Positions 1 through 7,995 of a stretch of DNA of 45,143 nt are shown here, piece after piece; positions within the stretch are counted from its first letter, which is position 1, and every line of letters begins with the position of its first letter. Below the pieces are notes generated by a model. That model was given only the letters and a program-made list of their open reading frames with translations. It did not search any database and was not told the DNA's origin. Location: contig PWGT01000171.1 of the NCBI GenBank assembly GCA_003554535.1, forward strand, positions 1-45,143, given 5' to 3'. Source of the stretch: Syntrophomonadaceae bacterium. Lineage in GTDB: Bacteria; Bacillota_D; Dethiobacteria; DTU022; PWGO01. The translations under genes were made by a program, and so were the position numbers.

Positions 1-851
1 CGAGTTAAAAAGGTAGCATAAAATACAAATACATAAGTAAATATCGCCAACAACAAATTGCTACGAAACCAAATTTTACGCCCTCTTTGCACCAGCAACC
101 CATGAATTAAAGCAACACCTATAAGCCAGGGAACAAGGGAAGCATTTTCTACAGGATCCCAACTCCAATAACCTCCCCAGCCCAAAACTCTATAGGCCCA
201 ATAGGCCCCAAAGAAAATCCCCATGCTCAACATAAGTAATCCCAAATGGGTCCACGGCAAAGCTTTACGCACCCATCGTTGAAACTCTTCTTTCCATAAA
301 GAAACCAGCACCAAAGCAAATGGGATTAAAAGTACTGCGTAGCCAGCAAATACAACCGGGGGATGCACTACCATCCAGGGGTTCTTTAACAAAGGATTTA
401 ACCCGGCACCATCCGCAGGCATATCCATCATAATTCTGAAGGGACTCATAACTACCAAAAATAACAATAAAACTGCTTGCACAAAAGATAATATGGCCAT
501 AACCGGGGCACGGTCACGCAATTCATATTTTAAGATAAACACTCCCACCAAACCGCCTAAAAGTGCCCACAATAAAAAAGTCCCTTCCACACCTGCCCAA
601 AAAGCAGAAATGCGCAAGGGTAAATCAAGCGCTTGATCAGTATATGCAAATACGTAATAATACTCAAATTTATTTACTATAAGAGCATAGAGAAGATATA
701 TAGACGCAACTATTACACCTATTAAGTGGCCATAAAACAAAATATTAGCGTAAGGCTTGGCTTCCTCCTTACCCAGAGTAAAGAAAGTAAAAGCCAATAC
801 AGCGCCGAGAGCAGCAATAAATGATAGAAGAATTCCTGCTTCACCAATCAT
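1..851 (-). CDS. ccmF: Cytochrome c haem lyase CcmF, C-terminus outside the window
   Basis: Reading the minus strand from the ATG at 849-851 gives 283 codons open to the window edge, a polytopic membrane protein. It contains the tryptophan-rich haem-handling motif WGGYWSWDPVENASLVPW, preceded by a PWMVVHPP segment, and runs out of the window in the CcmF-typical TFLTR sequence. CcmF attaches haem, handed over by CcmE, to apocytochromes c on the outer face of the membrane (System I). The start overlaps the ccmE stop by four bases (ATGA), so the two are translationally coupled. Everything C-terminal of residue 283 lies outside, including most of the periplasmic domain. The multihaem cytochrome transcribed divergently at 1654 is an obvious client. 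Confidence 0.93.
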   Translation of the reverse strand, partial: MIGEAGILLSFIAALGAVLAFTFFTLGKEEAKPYANILFYGHLIGVIVASIYLLYALIVNKFEYYYVFAYTDQALDLPLRISAFWAGVEGTFLLWALLGGLVGVFILKYELRDRAPVMAILSFVQAVLLLFLVVMSPFRIMMDMPADGAGLNPLLKNPWMVVHPPVVFAGYAVLLIPFALVLVSLWKEEFQRWVRKALPWTHLGLLMLSMGIFFGAYWAYRVLGWGGYWSWDPVENASLVPWLIGVALIHGLLVQRGRKIWFRSNLLLAIFTYVFVFYATFLT

Positions 852-1234
852 TCTTCTACACCCGCTTTCTCTTCTTCATAGCGAGAAGGACATTCCACCA
901 ACAAATCCTCAGCTTCGAAAATTTCATTTTCAAAATTTCCAATTACCACCAATCCCTCAGCATGGTAGAAATTATCTGGCTTACCTCCTCCATAGCTTAC
1001 TTCTACAATTTCTCCCTCTTCATCTTCCATGGGAAAGTGCAATTTATTAGTTTCCCCATCAAAAGCTACATCTTCTTCAGATTCTGAGGCCAAATACCCA
1101 TTTACTTGAACTGTTCCTGAAGTTTGCCGGGCTTCAGTAAAACAAACATAAGGAGTCATACTACCCATCAGTGCTTGAACAGCAAAAAACCCAAAAACTA
1201 TTATTAATATTACCCCTAAAATGTATTTCTTCAT
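848..1234 (-). CDS. ccmE: Haem chaperone CcmE, CxxxY type
   Basis: A 128-residue protein with one N-terminal membrane anchor (about residues 4-24) and a small beta-rich outer domain. CcmE carries haem covalently and passes it to CcmF. The usual haem-binding histidine motif (HxxxY) is absent; in its place is CPSRY near residue 115, that is, a cysteine followed three residues later by the conserved tyrosine. This is the variant known from archaea and Desulfovibrio-like bacteria. The C-terminal tail is short and acidic. The stop codon overlaps the ccmF start. Upstream (1235-1653) is a divergent intergenic region shared with the cytochrome gene. Confidence 0.88.
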   Translation of the reverse strand: MKKYILGVILIIVFGFFAVQALMGSMTPYVCFTEARQTSGTVQVNGYLASESEEDVAFDGETNKLHFPMEDEEGEIVEVSYGGGKPDNFYHAEGLVVIGNFENEIFEAEDLLVECPSRYEEEKAGVEE

Positions 1235-1653
1235 TCTGTTTTGCTCCTTTGATATAATTCAAAATAGAAACATTTTTCAGCGAACTTCATAAAAATTTGA
1301 TGACTTATTAAGTATAACTGAAATAAAGAGTGAAACACATAACATGCTATAACAAAACAGTTGTATTTTCGGAAATTGCTTTGTATATTATAACACAAAA
1401 GTATTTACAGACAACCTTATTTTTGCTATAAATTAAATTAGCGTAGAAGTAATAGATAAATAGAAGTTAAAAAAGTAACATTGCAAATAGTAAGATGCAT
1501 AGTATTTGTGAAAAAGATAACTTTAACTAATAAATTTTTTTTACTTTTACTTTAATTTTGAGCAATTTAGCAGGAGTTGACTTGACATTTTGTAAAAATA
1601 TGTCCCTGCAATTGCCGTAATCATAAACGATATAGAAAATAAGGAGGTATTCT
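1235..1653. other. Divergent intergenic region between ccmE and the multihaem cytochrome
   Basis: About 420 AT-rich bases with no coding potential that I can see. On the plus side, overlapping TTGACT/TTGACA hexamers lie at 1577-1587, but no good -10 follows at the usual distance (best is a poor TATGTC at 1599-1604). A strong ribosome binding site AAGGAGGT lies about 10 bases before the ATG at 1654. For ccmE, a possible -10 (TATACT on the minus strand) is at 1311-1316. Promoter calls here are weak. Confidence 0.4.
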
Positions 1654-2940
1654 ATGCATAAGCGAGGGCCTGTCTTTTTATTTTTAGTATTATCAAGCGT
1701 GGGATTATTGATTGTTGTAGGTGTTTTTAGTGCAGAAACAGTTCCTTATACAGCCAGTGATTCGTGTGTTTCCTGCCACATAGATGAGGAAGTCATAGCC
1801 AGTGAATATACTCCGGAAGAACCAGCCGGAGATGGTGGTTGAGGCCCGGCTGGCCCTCAGTTGGAGGGCGTAGATAAATTTTTAGTTGACGAAACCTTTT
1901 TGGAAAGTGAACACGGTCGTTTCGGTTGCATTACCTGCCACGGCGGCCAGGATACAATGGATATGGAAGCTGCTCACACGGGATTAACAGCTCGTCCCTC
2001 TTCTGATCTTGAAGATGGTGCTTGCGTGGATTGTCACGAGGATATTACCGATAAATATGAGGATGCCACTCATTATACTGTCCAAGGAATGTATGATGCA
2101 TTAGAAGATTTTGCCCATCCTGGAGCCATGGAAGATGAAGATGATCCTTTGAGGCAAGCTTTTGACGAAGATTGCTCCAAGTGCCACGCCACTTGCGGCT
2201 CTTGCCATGTTAGCCGCCCCGAGTCTTATGAAGGTGGTTTACACAGTGAGCACGAATTTACAAAAGAGCCTCCTATGGAAGATACCTGTTTTGGATGCCA
2301 TGGAGAACGTCCAGCCGGCGAGTTTCTAGGTGAAGTTGGATTTACAGCAGATGTGCATTATGAAGAACTTGATTATAGCTGCTACGATTGCCACAATATA
2401 ACTAACTTTCACGGGGCTGAAGAAGGAGAAGAAGTAGAAACTCCCGAGTGTCAAGATTGTCATGAAGATGTTTACTCTGATGATTCTCCTATTGAGGCCC
2501 ATCAAGTTCATGAAGAAGATCAACTTGCATGCCAAGTTTGTCATTCATCTGCAGCCCAAAGTTGTTATGACTGCCACATTACTGTAGATGAAGACGGAGA
2601 AATGTCTTCTCATGCCGAATCAAGATCAATATTTGCCATTGGCCAAAATCCGGAACCGACAGAAGAAGTACCTTACCAGTTTATGACTTTAAGACATGTT
2701 CCCACCACGGCAGATACATTCGTAGAGTTAAACGGGGAGTTGCCAAACTTTGATGAAATATCTAATTGGAAATATGCACCGACCCACAATATCCAAAGGG
2801 AAACACGTCAAAATCAAAGTTGTAATTCCTGTCACGGAGAAGAAGGGCTCTTTTTAGATGAAGATGATATACCAGAAAGTAGCAGCGACGCAAGCTATGA
2901 CCTAATACCCGATGAAATACCAGAACCAGTAGAAGAATAG
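1654..2940 (+). CDS. Exported undecahaem cytochrome c with in-frame UGA (candidate selenoprotein)
   Basis: Two open stretches, 1654-1842 and 1843-2940, are in the same frame, separated only by a TGA at 1840-1842. Read through, they give a 428-residue protein with selenocysteine at position 63. It has an N-terminal signal or anchor (about residues 8-27) and eleven CxxCH haem sites: CVSCH at 38-42 before the UGA, then CITCH, CVDCH, CSKCH, CGSCH, CFGCH, CYDCH, CQDCH, CQVCH, CYDCH and CNSCH. The first haem and the signal peptide lie before the UGA and ten haems after it, so neither half works alone: the second half has no export signal. A hairpin suited to be a bacterial SECIS starts 11 nt after the UGA. 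The residues around it are DGG-U-GPAGP. The RBS is AAGGAGGT. A double-rhodanese lipoprotein follows 99 bases downstream. The physiological partner is unknown. The alternatives are a nonsense mutation or a sequencing error. Confidence 0.75.
1824..1869 (+). promoter_or_regulatory. Candidate bacterial SECIS element of the cytochrome
   Basis: Directly after the UGA (1840-1842), GCCCTC at 1853-1858 pairs perfectly with GAGGGC at 1864-1869 around the five-base loop AGTTG (1859-1863). The loop begins 16 nt after the UGA and has G at its second position followed by U, which fits the published general rules for bacterial SECIS elements (UGA-to-loop distance about 16-37 nt, a G among the first two loop bases). 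A second helix, AGCCGG 1824-1829 with CCGGCT 1846-1851, would place the UGA in its loop and stack almost end to end on the first. No U-run follows, so it is not a terminator. Confidence 0.6.
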
Positions 2941-3039
2941 GTCAATAAAAACAACAAGAAAAAGGGGGGATTAAGCAGGTAAAGAGATACCAGGTACCAT
3001 TAATTTCCTTATTAAAAATAATTGAAGGGGGCAATCTAG

Positions 3040-3996
3040 ATGAAATTTAAAAACTTATGGTTAATGTTAATTCTTTGTGGAATGTTAATCTTTGGCTTAG
3101 CATTGGCAGGCTGTGAGCCAGAAGAAGAGGTTGAGGATGAGGTAGAAGTAGAAGACGAAATTGAAGAGGAAGAAGAGCTTGATGAGGATGAAGTTTTGAG
3201 AGATGCTGCAGACAACTACTTTGCCCAGGTGGCCGAAGATAACAATATGACGGAACCTGATGATGTATATGATGCTTGGGATTATGATCCTGAATCCATT
3301 TTTATATTAGACATTAGAGGTGCTGATGATTTTGAAGAAGGGCATATTGAAGGAGCTTATCATAGTGGTGTGGAAGAAGTAGCAGATATAATGGAAAACA
3401 TACCTCAAGATAAAGATGTCTATATTGCTTGTTATAGTGGTCAAAATGCAGGATACGTAACTGCTGCCTTGCGCATGGCAGGGTTTGAAAATGTTTCATC
3501 ACTCCAATATGGGATTGATTATGGCTGGACTTACGAAGATAGAGGCAATTATGAACTTGACGGTTCTGGAATGAACGCAGCTGCAGATTTGGATTCCGTA
3601 TCCGAGCCGGCCACCGATGAAGAAGAAATCCTCTGGGAAGCAGCTCAGGACGTAATCTCCACCGGTCCCAGCTGGATTACTGTAGATGAGCATGAAGAGA
3701 TGCATGAATCCTTGGAATCAGATCCAGATTCTTATCATGTAGTAGATATCCGTGCCGCTGATGACTTTGCCGAAGGACATATTGAAGGAGCTGAAAATGT
3801 AGAATGGGCCGAATTCGATACCGTTATCGATGACCTTCCCACTACCGTGCCTGTTGTTGTAGCTTGTTATTCCGGCCAAACAGGAGCACAAACCACCGGA
3901 GTACTCAATATGATTACTTTCGACAATGCTTATAACTTACTCTATGGAGTAAGAGACGGCTGGGTTGATAGAAGTGACCTGCCTTTAGTGGAATAG
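3040..3996 (+). CDS. Lipoprotein with two rhodanese domains
   Basis: A 318-residue protein. The N-terminal signal ends in the lipobox LALAGC (Cys25), followed by an extremely acidic linker to about residue 52. Two rhodanese-like domains follow: about 75-165, with the active loop CYSGQN (Cys131), and about 205-310, with CYSGQT (Cys276). Each also has the DIR...ADDF.EGHIEGA signature before the loop. Both catalytic cysteines are present, so both domains could carry a persulfide (or perselenide) and transfer sulfur on the outer membrane surface. It lies 99 bases after the multihaem cytochrome with its own GAAGGGGG ribosome site, so the two are probably co-transcribed. Rhodanese lipoproteins near multihaem cytochromes also occur in metal reducers, but substrate assignment here would be a guess. 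Confidence 0.85.
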   Translation: MKFKNLWLMLILCGMLIFGLALAGCEPEEEVEDEVEVEDEIEEEEELDEDEVLRDAADNYFAQVAEDNNMTEPDDVYDAWDYDPESIFILDIRGADDFEEGHIEGAYHSGVEEVADIMENIPQDKDVYIACYSGQNAGYVTAALRMAGFENVSSLQYGIDYGWTYEDRGNYELDGSGMNAAADLDSVSEPATDEEEILWEAAQDVISTGPSWITVDEHEEMHESLESDPDSYHVVDIRAADDFAEGHIEGAENVEWAEFDTVIDDLPTTVPVVVACYSGQTGAQTTGVLNMITFDNAYNLLYGVRDGWVDRSDLPLVE

Positions 3997-4063
3997 TAAA
4001 AAAAACTCTTTTGCAAAATTGTCAAGCTTCAGCTTAAGAAATAGCTGCTGCTGCAACTAATAG

Positions 4064-4110
4064 AAATTCCCCCTCCCCCTGACCCCCTCCCTCCAGGGGA
4101 GGGGGAATTT
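4064..4110. repeat. 15-bp perfect inverted repeat, G/C-rich hairpin
   Basis: AAATTCCCCCTCCCC at 4064-4078 is the exact reverse complement of 4096-4110, with a 17-base pyrimidine-rich loop. It lies 67 bases after the rhodanese stop codon. It may act as a transcription terminator for the cytochrome-rhodanese operon, although the tract after it (AATTTATG) is a poor U-run. The right arm is also the first copy of the tandem repeat that follows. Confidence 0.7.
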
Positions 4111-4198
4111 ATGTACCCGCCCCTCTAGTTGGGGAATTTATGCTTCTGCCTCTTTATTGGGGAATTTATGCTTCTGCCTCTTTATTGGGGGACTTTGT
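4102..4198. repeat. 28-bp direct tandem repeat, about 3.5 copies
   Basis: GGGGAATTTATG recurs at 4102, 4131 and 4159, with a degenerate copy GGGGACTTTGTG at 4187. Spacing is 29, 28 and 28 bases. The units 4129-4156 and 4157-4184 are identical over all 28 bases; the first unit is diverged in its second half. There is no reading frame through the array and no spacer variation as in CRISPR. It sits between two convergent operons, beside two strong hairpins. Confidence 0.85.
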
Positions 4199-4211
4199 GT
4201 TATCCTCCTCA

Positions 4212-4258
4212 TAAAAAAGCCTACCCCACCCCTTATCTCGAAAAGGGGTGGGGTAGGC
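4212..4258 (-). terminator. Rho-independent terminator of the triple-HTH regulator
   Basis: A 16-bp perfect stem (4219-4234 with 4243-4258, arms reading GCCTACCCCACCCCTT and its complement) encloses an 8-base loop. On the minus strand it is followed by six T residues (4213-4218 on plus read as A). It lies 21 bases after the stop of the regulator at 4280, in the right orientation for it. Confidence 0.9.
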
Positions 4259-4279
4259 AATATTTACGCTAAATCACAC

Positions 4280-5038
4280 TTAAAGTTGCCGGTTTTTGAG
4301 CATATGAATAAAATCCATAATTAACTTGATATCTTCCAACTCCATCATACAAACATTGCCGATAATCATTTGCACTTTGGGTTCATACAGAAGTTCACGC
4401 AGTTCAGGAGTTATGCCTGCTATTACTCCTTCCACATCTTCCTGCTCCAAAATTAAGTAGCAAACTGATACTTCCAGTGAACCAGCCAAACTTTCAATAG
4501 TTTTCAAAGAAGGTTGAACTTTTGCTGCCTCCAGTTGGGCAATAAGACCCGAAGATAAACCTGACATTCGGGCCAACTGTTTTTGGGTTAATCCTTTTGC
4601 TTCCCTGTTCAGCTTTATTTTCTGGCCAATTACCCTCATTTTAGCAGGAGTGCTGATTAATAAGCTAACTGGAATGCTAAAGTAACGACAAATATTATAT
4701 AAACTCTGCAGAGAAGGAGTGCGCTTCCCTCTTTCTACTTCACTCAAGTAAGAGAGAGATAACCCCAGTTTCTGGCTCATCTCCTCCAGTGAAATCCCTC
4801 TTTCTTCACGCAAGGCCCTAATTTTGTCTCCCAAGCCTTCAGCGCTAATAAAAGTGCAATCAGAATACCCCTTTTGGCTCTGGCTAAGCATTGAAACAAT
4901 CCGGTCTATGGCTTTGGTTGTTAACTCTTTTTCCCCTTTTTCCACCTCTTCTAAATATGCCACTGGCAAATTGGTAGTTTCAGATATTTTCTCCAGCGAC
5001 AAATTATTTTCTTCTCTGATTTTTTTTAAGTCAAACAC
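4280..5038 (-). CDS. Cytoplasmic regulator with three XRE-type helix-turn-helix domains
   Basis: A 252-residue protein starting at a GTG (5036-5038) seven bases after AAGGGGGTG. Three Cro/C1-type HTH units follow each other: about residues 5-50 (KIREENNLSLEKISETTNL), 71-125 (IRALREERGISLEEMSQKLG) and 135-190 (KLNREAKGLTQKQLARMSGL). The third is followed by a helical tail of about 50 residues. No ligand-binding domain is recognisable. Tandem XRE domains suggest binding to a long or repeated operator. It is monocistronic, with its own terminator at 4212-4258, and divergent from the HD-GYP gene. Its targets are not identifiable from the sequence. The neighbouring 28-bp repeats lie downstream of its stop, not at its promoter. 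Confidence 0.85.
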   Translation of the reverse strand: MFDLKKIREENNLSLEKISETTNLPVAYLEEVEKGEKELTTKAIDRIVSMLSQSQKGYSDCTFISAEGLGDKIRALREERGISLEEMSQKLGLSLSYLSEVERGKRTPSLQSLYNICRYFSIPVSLLISTPAKMRVIGQKIKLNREAKGLTQKQLARMSGLSSGLIAQLEAAKVQPSLKTIESLAGSLEVSVCYLILEQEDVEGVIAGITPELRELLYEPKVQMIIGNVCMMELEDIKLIMDFIHMLKNRQL

Positions 5039-5415
5039 AGGGGCACCCCCTTATTAAACTTTATTCTTAATAATATTTTACCACGAATACGAACATTTTC
5101 CAGTATGTAACACCCCTTTGTTTTTTTATAATAATACATATGTTTTTGCAGTTTTTCTTTTACTAATTCCCACAACTCTAGAAATACTATAGCTAATTTC
5201 TATATACACTATTTCTATTATATACTCCTAAATACCTCTATTTTTGTACATTATTGTTAAATTGTTATAAAGAATCTAAATATGATAATATAAGATAAGC
5301 AAGCTTATATTTTACATATACTTTTCGTTAAGGCATTTAATTATTAACTTTTGAATACTAATCCAGAACTAATTATAACTCATTAAAATAAGTATTCTTG
5401 AAGAGGAGGTATACA
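5039..5415. other. AT-rich divergent intergenic region
   Basis: About 375 bases between the triple-HTH regulator and the HD-GYP gene, very AT-rich and without coding potential that I can see. TTGTTA followed after 17 bases by TAAATA around 5250-5285 is a possible plus-strand promoter for the HD-GYP gene, but in such AT-rich sequence this is weak. No clear palindromic operator was found. Confidence 0.35.
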
Positions 5416-6681
5416 TTGTCAGCCAAAAAATATAACGTTTCCCTGTTCGATTTAACCATGTGTTTTTCAGATGCTATGGACCTTATCAGTCCAGTAGTGG
5501 TCGACCATCACAAAAAAGTAGCCCTAATAGCAGATTATCTTGGCGAAGAAATTAATCTGCCTCCAGAAAAACAGATGGCTACTATCCTTTCAGGCTTATT
5601 ACATGATAGTGGGGCTATTTCATTAAAAGAAAGGATAAACGCTTTGCAATTTGAACTTGAAACCCCTCATCAGCATTCTGAGATGGGCTATCTGCTTTTA
5701 AATGATTTCCCCCATTATAAAAACATAGCTGCCATTATTCGTTATCATCATGCCTCATATGAAGAAACCAAAGGCGATCCTAAAATACCCATAGAGAGCC
5801 ATATCATCCACCTTGCAGATAGAATTAGCGTTCTTATTAAATCTAATGAGCCTGTTTTGACTCAAAAGCAAAATGTTGTTGATAAAATAAACGCTAAAAA
5901 AGGAAAATTATTCGACCCAGAAATAGTAGAAGTTTTTGAAAACATTAGCGAAAAAGAATCTTTCTGGCTAGATATATCCTCCCATAAAATAAACGAACTT
6001 TTAGCCTCAAGGGCCGAACAAACAAGTGAGATTGTTAACCTGGATATTAATGGATTACTAGATATAGGCAGATTATTTAAACGGGTAATTGACTTTAGAA
6101 GTGCATTTACCTCAACTCATTCTAGTGGTGTTGCTGCTTCAGCAGAAGCTATTGCCCGGCAAATAGGGTTTTCTAACTTAGAACAATTGGAAATGAGGCT
6201 AGCTGGATTTCTACATGATCTCGGCAAGCTTGCTGTTCCTAAAGAAATTTTAGAAAAACCAGGCAAACTAACTTCTGAAGAATATAGAGTTATCAAAACG
6301 CATACATACCATACTTACCGCACTTTGGAACGCATCCCGGAACTTAATACCGTAAAAGAATGGGGAGCCTATCACCATGAAAAACTAAACGGGAAAGGTT
6401 ATCCCTTTCGCTGCTCGAAAGACGAACTAACCCTTGGCAGTAGAATTATGGCAGTAGCTGATGTTTTTACTGCCCTAACTGAAGAAAGACCTTACAGAGA
6501 AGGTCTGGGCAAAGAAAAGGTTAGAGACATAATCAGTGAAATGGTGGAAGGAAAAGCTCTCGATTCAGGGGTAGTTGAGATATTGTTCAATAACTTCCAA
6601 GAGATTAATGAATTACGGGCAGAAGCTCAAGACTTATCGAGGCAGGAATATCATGATTTACCAGCTGTTTATGGAAATTAA
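5416..6681 (+). CDS. Two-domain HD / HD-GYP protein, probable cyclic-di-GMP phosphodiesterase
   Basis: A 421-residue protein. I choose the TTG at 5416-5418 because AGAGGAGGT ends six bases before it; the frame is open upstream, but an earlier TTG at 5398 has no ribosome site. The N-terminal half is an HD domain (VVDHHKKV, LLHDSG, YHHASYE, HLADRI). The C-terminal half is a complete HD-GYP domain: THSSGVA, FLHDLGKL, the HTYHTYRTL helix, YHHEKLNGKGYP with the GYP signature, and ADVFTALTEERPYR. HD-GYP proteins hydrolyse cyclic-di-GMP (or cGAMP) at a di-iron site. There is no membrane segment or receiver domain, so the N-terminal HD may be the sensory or modulating part. It is monocistronic. Confidence 0.88.
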   Translation: MSAKKYNVSLFDLTMCFSDAMDLISPVVVDHHKKVALIADYLGEEINLPPEKQMATILSGLLHDSGAISLKERINALQFELETPHQHSEMGYLLLNDFPHYKNIAAIIRYHHASYEETKGDPKIPIESHIIHLADRISVLIKSNEPVLTQKQNVVDKINAKKGKLFDPEIVEVFENISEKESFWLDISSHKINELLASRAEQTSEIVNLDINGLLDIGRLFKRVIDFRSAFTSTHSSGVAASAEAIARQIGFSNLEQLEMRLAGFLHDLGKLAVPKEILEKPGKLTSEEYRVIKTHTYHTYRTLERIPELNTVKEWGAYHHEKLNGKGYPFRCSKDELTLGSRIMAVADVFTALTEERPYREGLGKEKVRDIISEMVEGKALDSGVVEILFNNFQEINELRAEAQDLSRQEYHDLPAVYGN

Positions 6682-6738
6682 TAGCTAATTGCCTACTGAC
6701 TGCTTATAAAATAACTGCTTTTATCTTCAATTAAATTA

Positions 6739-7932
6739 TCAGTCAATGTTTTCGTTGCGTTCAGGTATAGCATTTTCTTTAAAAAGCACTATAACTATTA
6801 TTAGAACCACCAGAACTATCGCCGAAATCAGCCAAAAAGTAAATTCAGTACCAAGGGGCATGAGGTAAGCAAAAGAAGAGGTTCCTCCTGCCACCCCTAA
6901 AGATCTTATACTGCCAAAAATAGTAGTCATGACTCCACGCTGACTAGCCTGGATACTGGTAAACAGAGTATCAAGGGCAGGCATAAGCACCCCTACACCT
7001 ACCCCGGCCAAAAATATAACCGGCCAGATAAACACCCAATCATCTACCAGGGGAACCATAGCCACAAACAAAATTGTTAGTCCTAGCCCAATAAGCAAAG
7101 TCTTTTTCACTTTGTATTTCAAATAAAACCATTCCGCAAACAAAGTAGTAAGCAAAAATGCTATTACAGGCAGTGAAACAACTATTCCCCTTAAAATAGC
7201 CCCAGCCTGAATGTTTTCCTCAAAAGATTCGCTGAGCCAGAACATAAGTCCGAAGAGAATATAAAGGCTTATGAACGAAATAACAAAACCTATTAAAAAA
7301 ACTCCTTGCTTTAACACCTTAAACAAAGCTGAATAATCGCGTGTCATTTGCTGCCCAGAGGGTTGAACAGGCTCAATTAAATAATATACAGCAATAGCAG
7401 TAGGAATAGATACCAGGGGATATATAAAAAAAGGGCTGTACCAGGACAGAATTCCCACCAGAGAACCAAGGATAGGACCTAATATTTTACCTGTGCCACT
7501 AGCTGTTTCCATAAGCCCCACCGCCTCAGAACGCTCCGAGCTTTGAAAAATATCCCCGGCCAGAGTGATAGCCAGAAACATAGGAGCAGCACTTCCTATA
7601 CCCTGCAAAACACGAGCAAAAAGTATTAAATTATAAGGATCTTCCGAATAAATACCAACAATACCAGCAATTAACCCTCCAAGACCATAGATCGCAAGGG
7701 AAGGAATAATTACAGCTTTACGCCCCCATAAATCAGCCAGAAAACCACCTATAGGACTTATAATCGCAGCCGGAACATTAACAGCAACTACCAGCATGGA
7801 GACTTGCACCATGGACACCCCTAAAGCTTGACGCATTTCCGGAAAAATAGGAATTAATATTGTGTTAGAAAGCACCATTATAAAAACAGTGGCCCCCAAT
7901 GAAGTTAGCTTAATCTTAGTTTTAGTTTGCAT
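6739..7932 (-). CDS. Major facilitator superfamily transporter, 12 membrane segments
   Basis: A 397-residue membrane protein with about twelve hydrophobic segments. It carries the MFS loop 2-3 signature GGFLADLWGRKAV and, in helix 4, ARVLQGIGSAAP, followed by GPILGSLVG in helix 5, the pattern of drug:proton-type exporters. It is the last gene of the corrinoid operon, 63 bases after the MttB-family gene, with a weak ribosome site. The context suggests it moves the substrate or product of the methyltransferases, but the family is dominated by exporters and no substrate can be read from the sequence. Confidence 0.85.
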   Translation of the reverse strand: MQTKTKIKLTSLGATVFIMVLSNTILIPIFPEMRQALGVSMVQVSMLVVAVNVPAAIISPIGGFLADLWGRKAVIIPSLAIYGLGGLIAGIVGIYSEDPYNLILFARVLQGIGSAAPMFLAITLAGDIFQSSERSEAVGLMETASGTGKILGPILGSLVGILSWYSPFFIYPLVSIPTAIAVYYLIEPVQPSGQQMTRDYSALFKVLKQGVFLIGFVISFISLYILFGLMFWLSESFEENIQAGAILRGIVVSLPVIAFLLTTLFAEWFYLKYKVKKTLLIGLGLTILFVAMVPLVDDWVFIWPVIFLAGVGVGVLMPALDTLFTSIQASQRGVMTTIFGSIRSLGVAGGTSSFAYLMPLGTEFTFWLISAIVLVVLIIVIVLFKENAIPERNENID

Positions 7933-7995
7933 AATGATATTATTTGCAAGGGCTCAAAACTTATTCAATGCTTGATCAGGTGGTTAAAAAGCAAT

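Noticed and set aside
1853..1869. Terminator after a short cytochrome
   Set aside because: No T-run follows and the coding frame with ten haem motifs continues through it.
1861..2940. An independent decahaem cytochrome gene starting at TTG 1861
   Set aside because: No ribosome site precedes it, it would lack an export signal, and the frame is continuous with 1654-1842 across a single TGA.
4102..4198. CRISPR array
   Set aside because: The repeats are directly adjacent with no variable spacers, and no cas gene is present.
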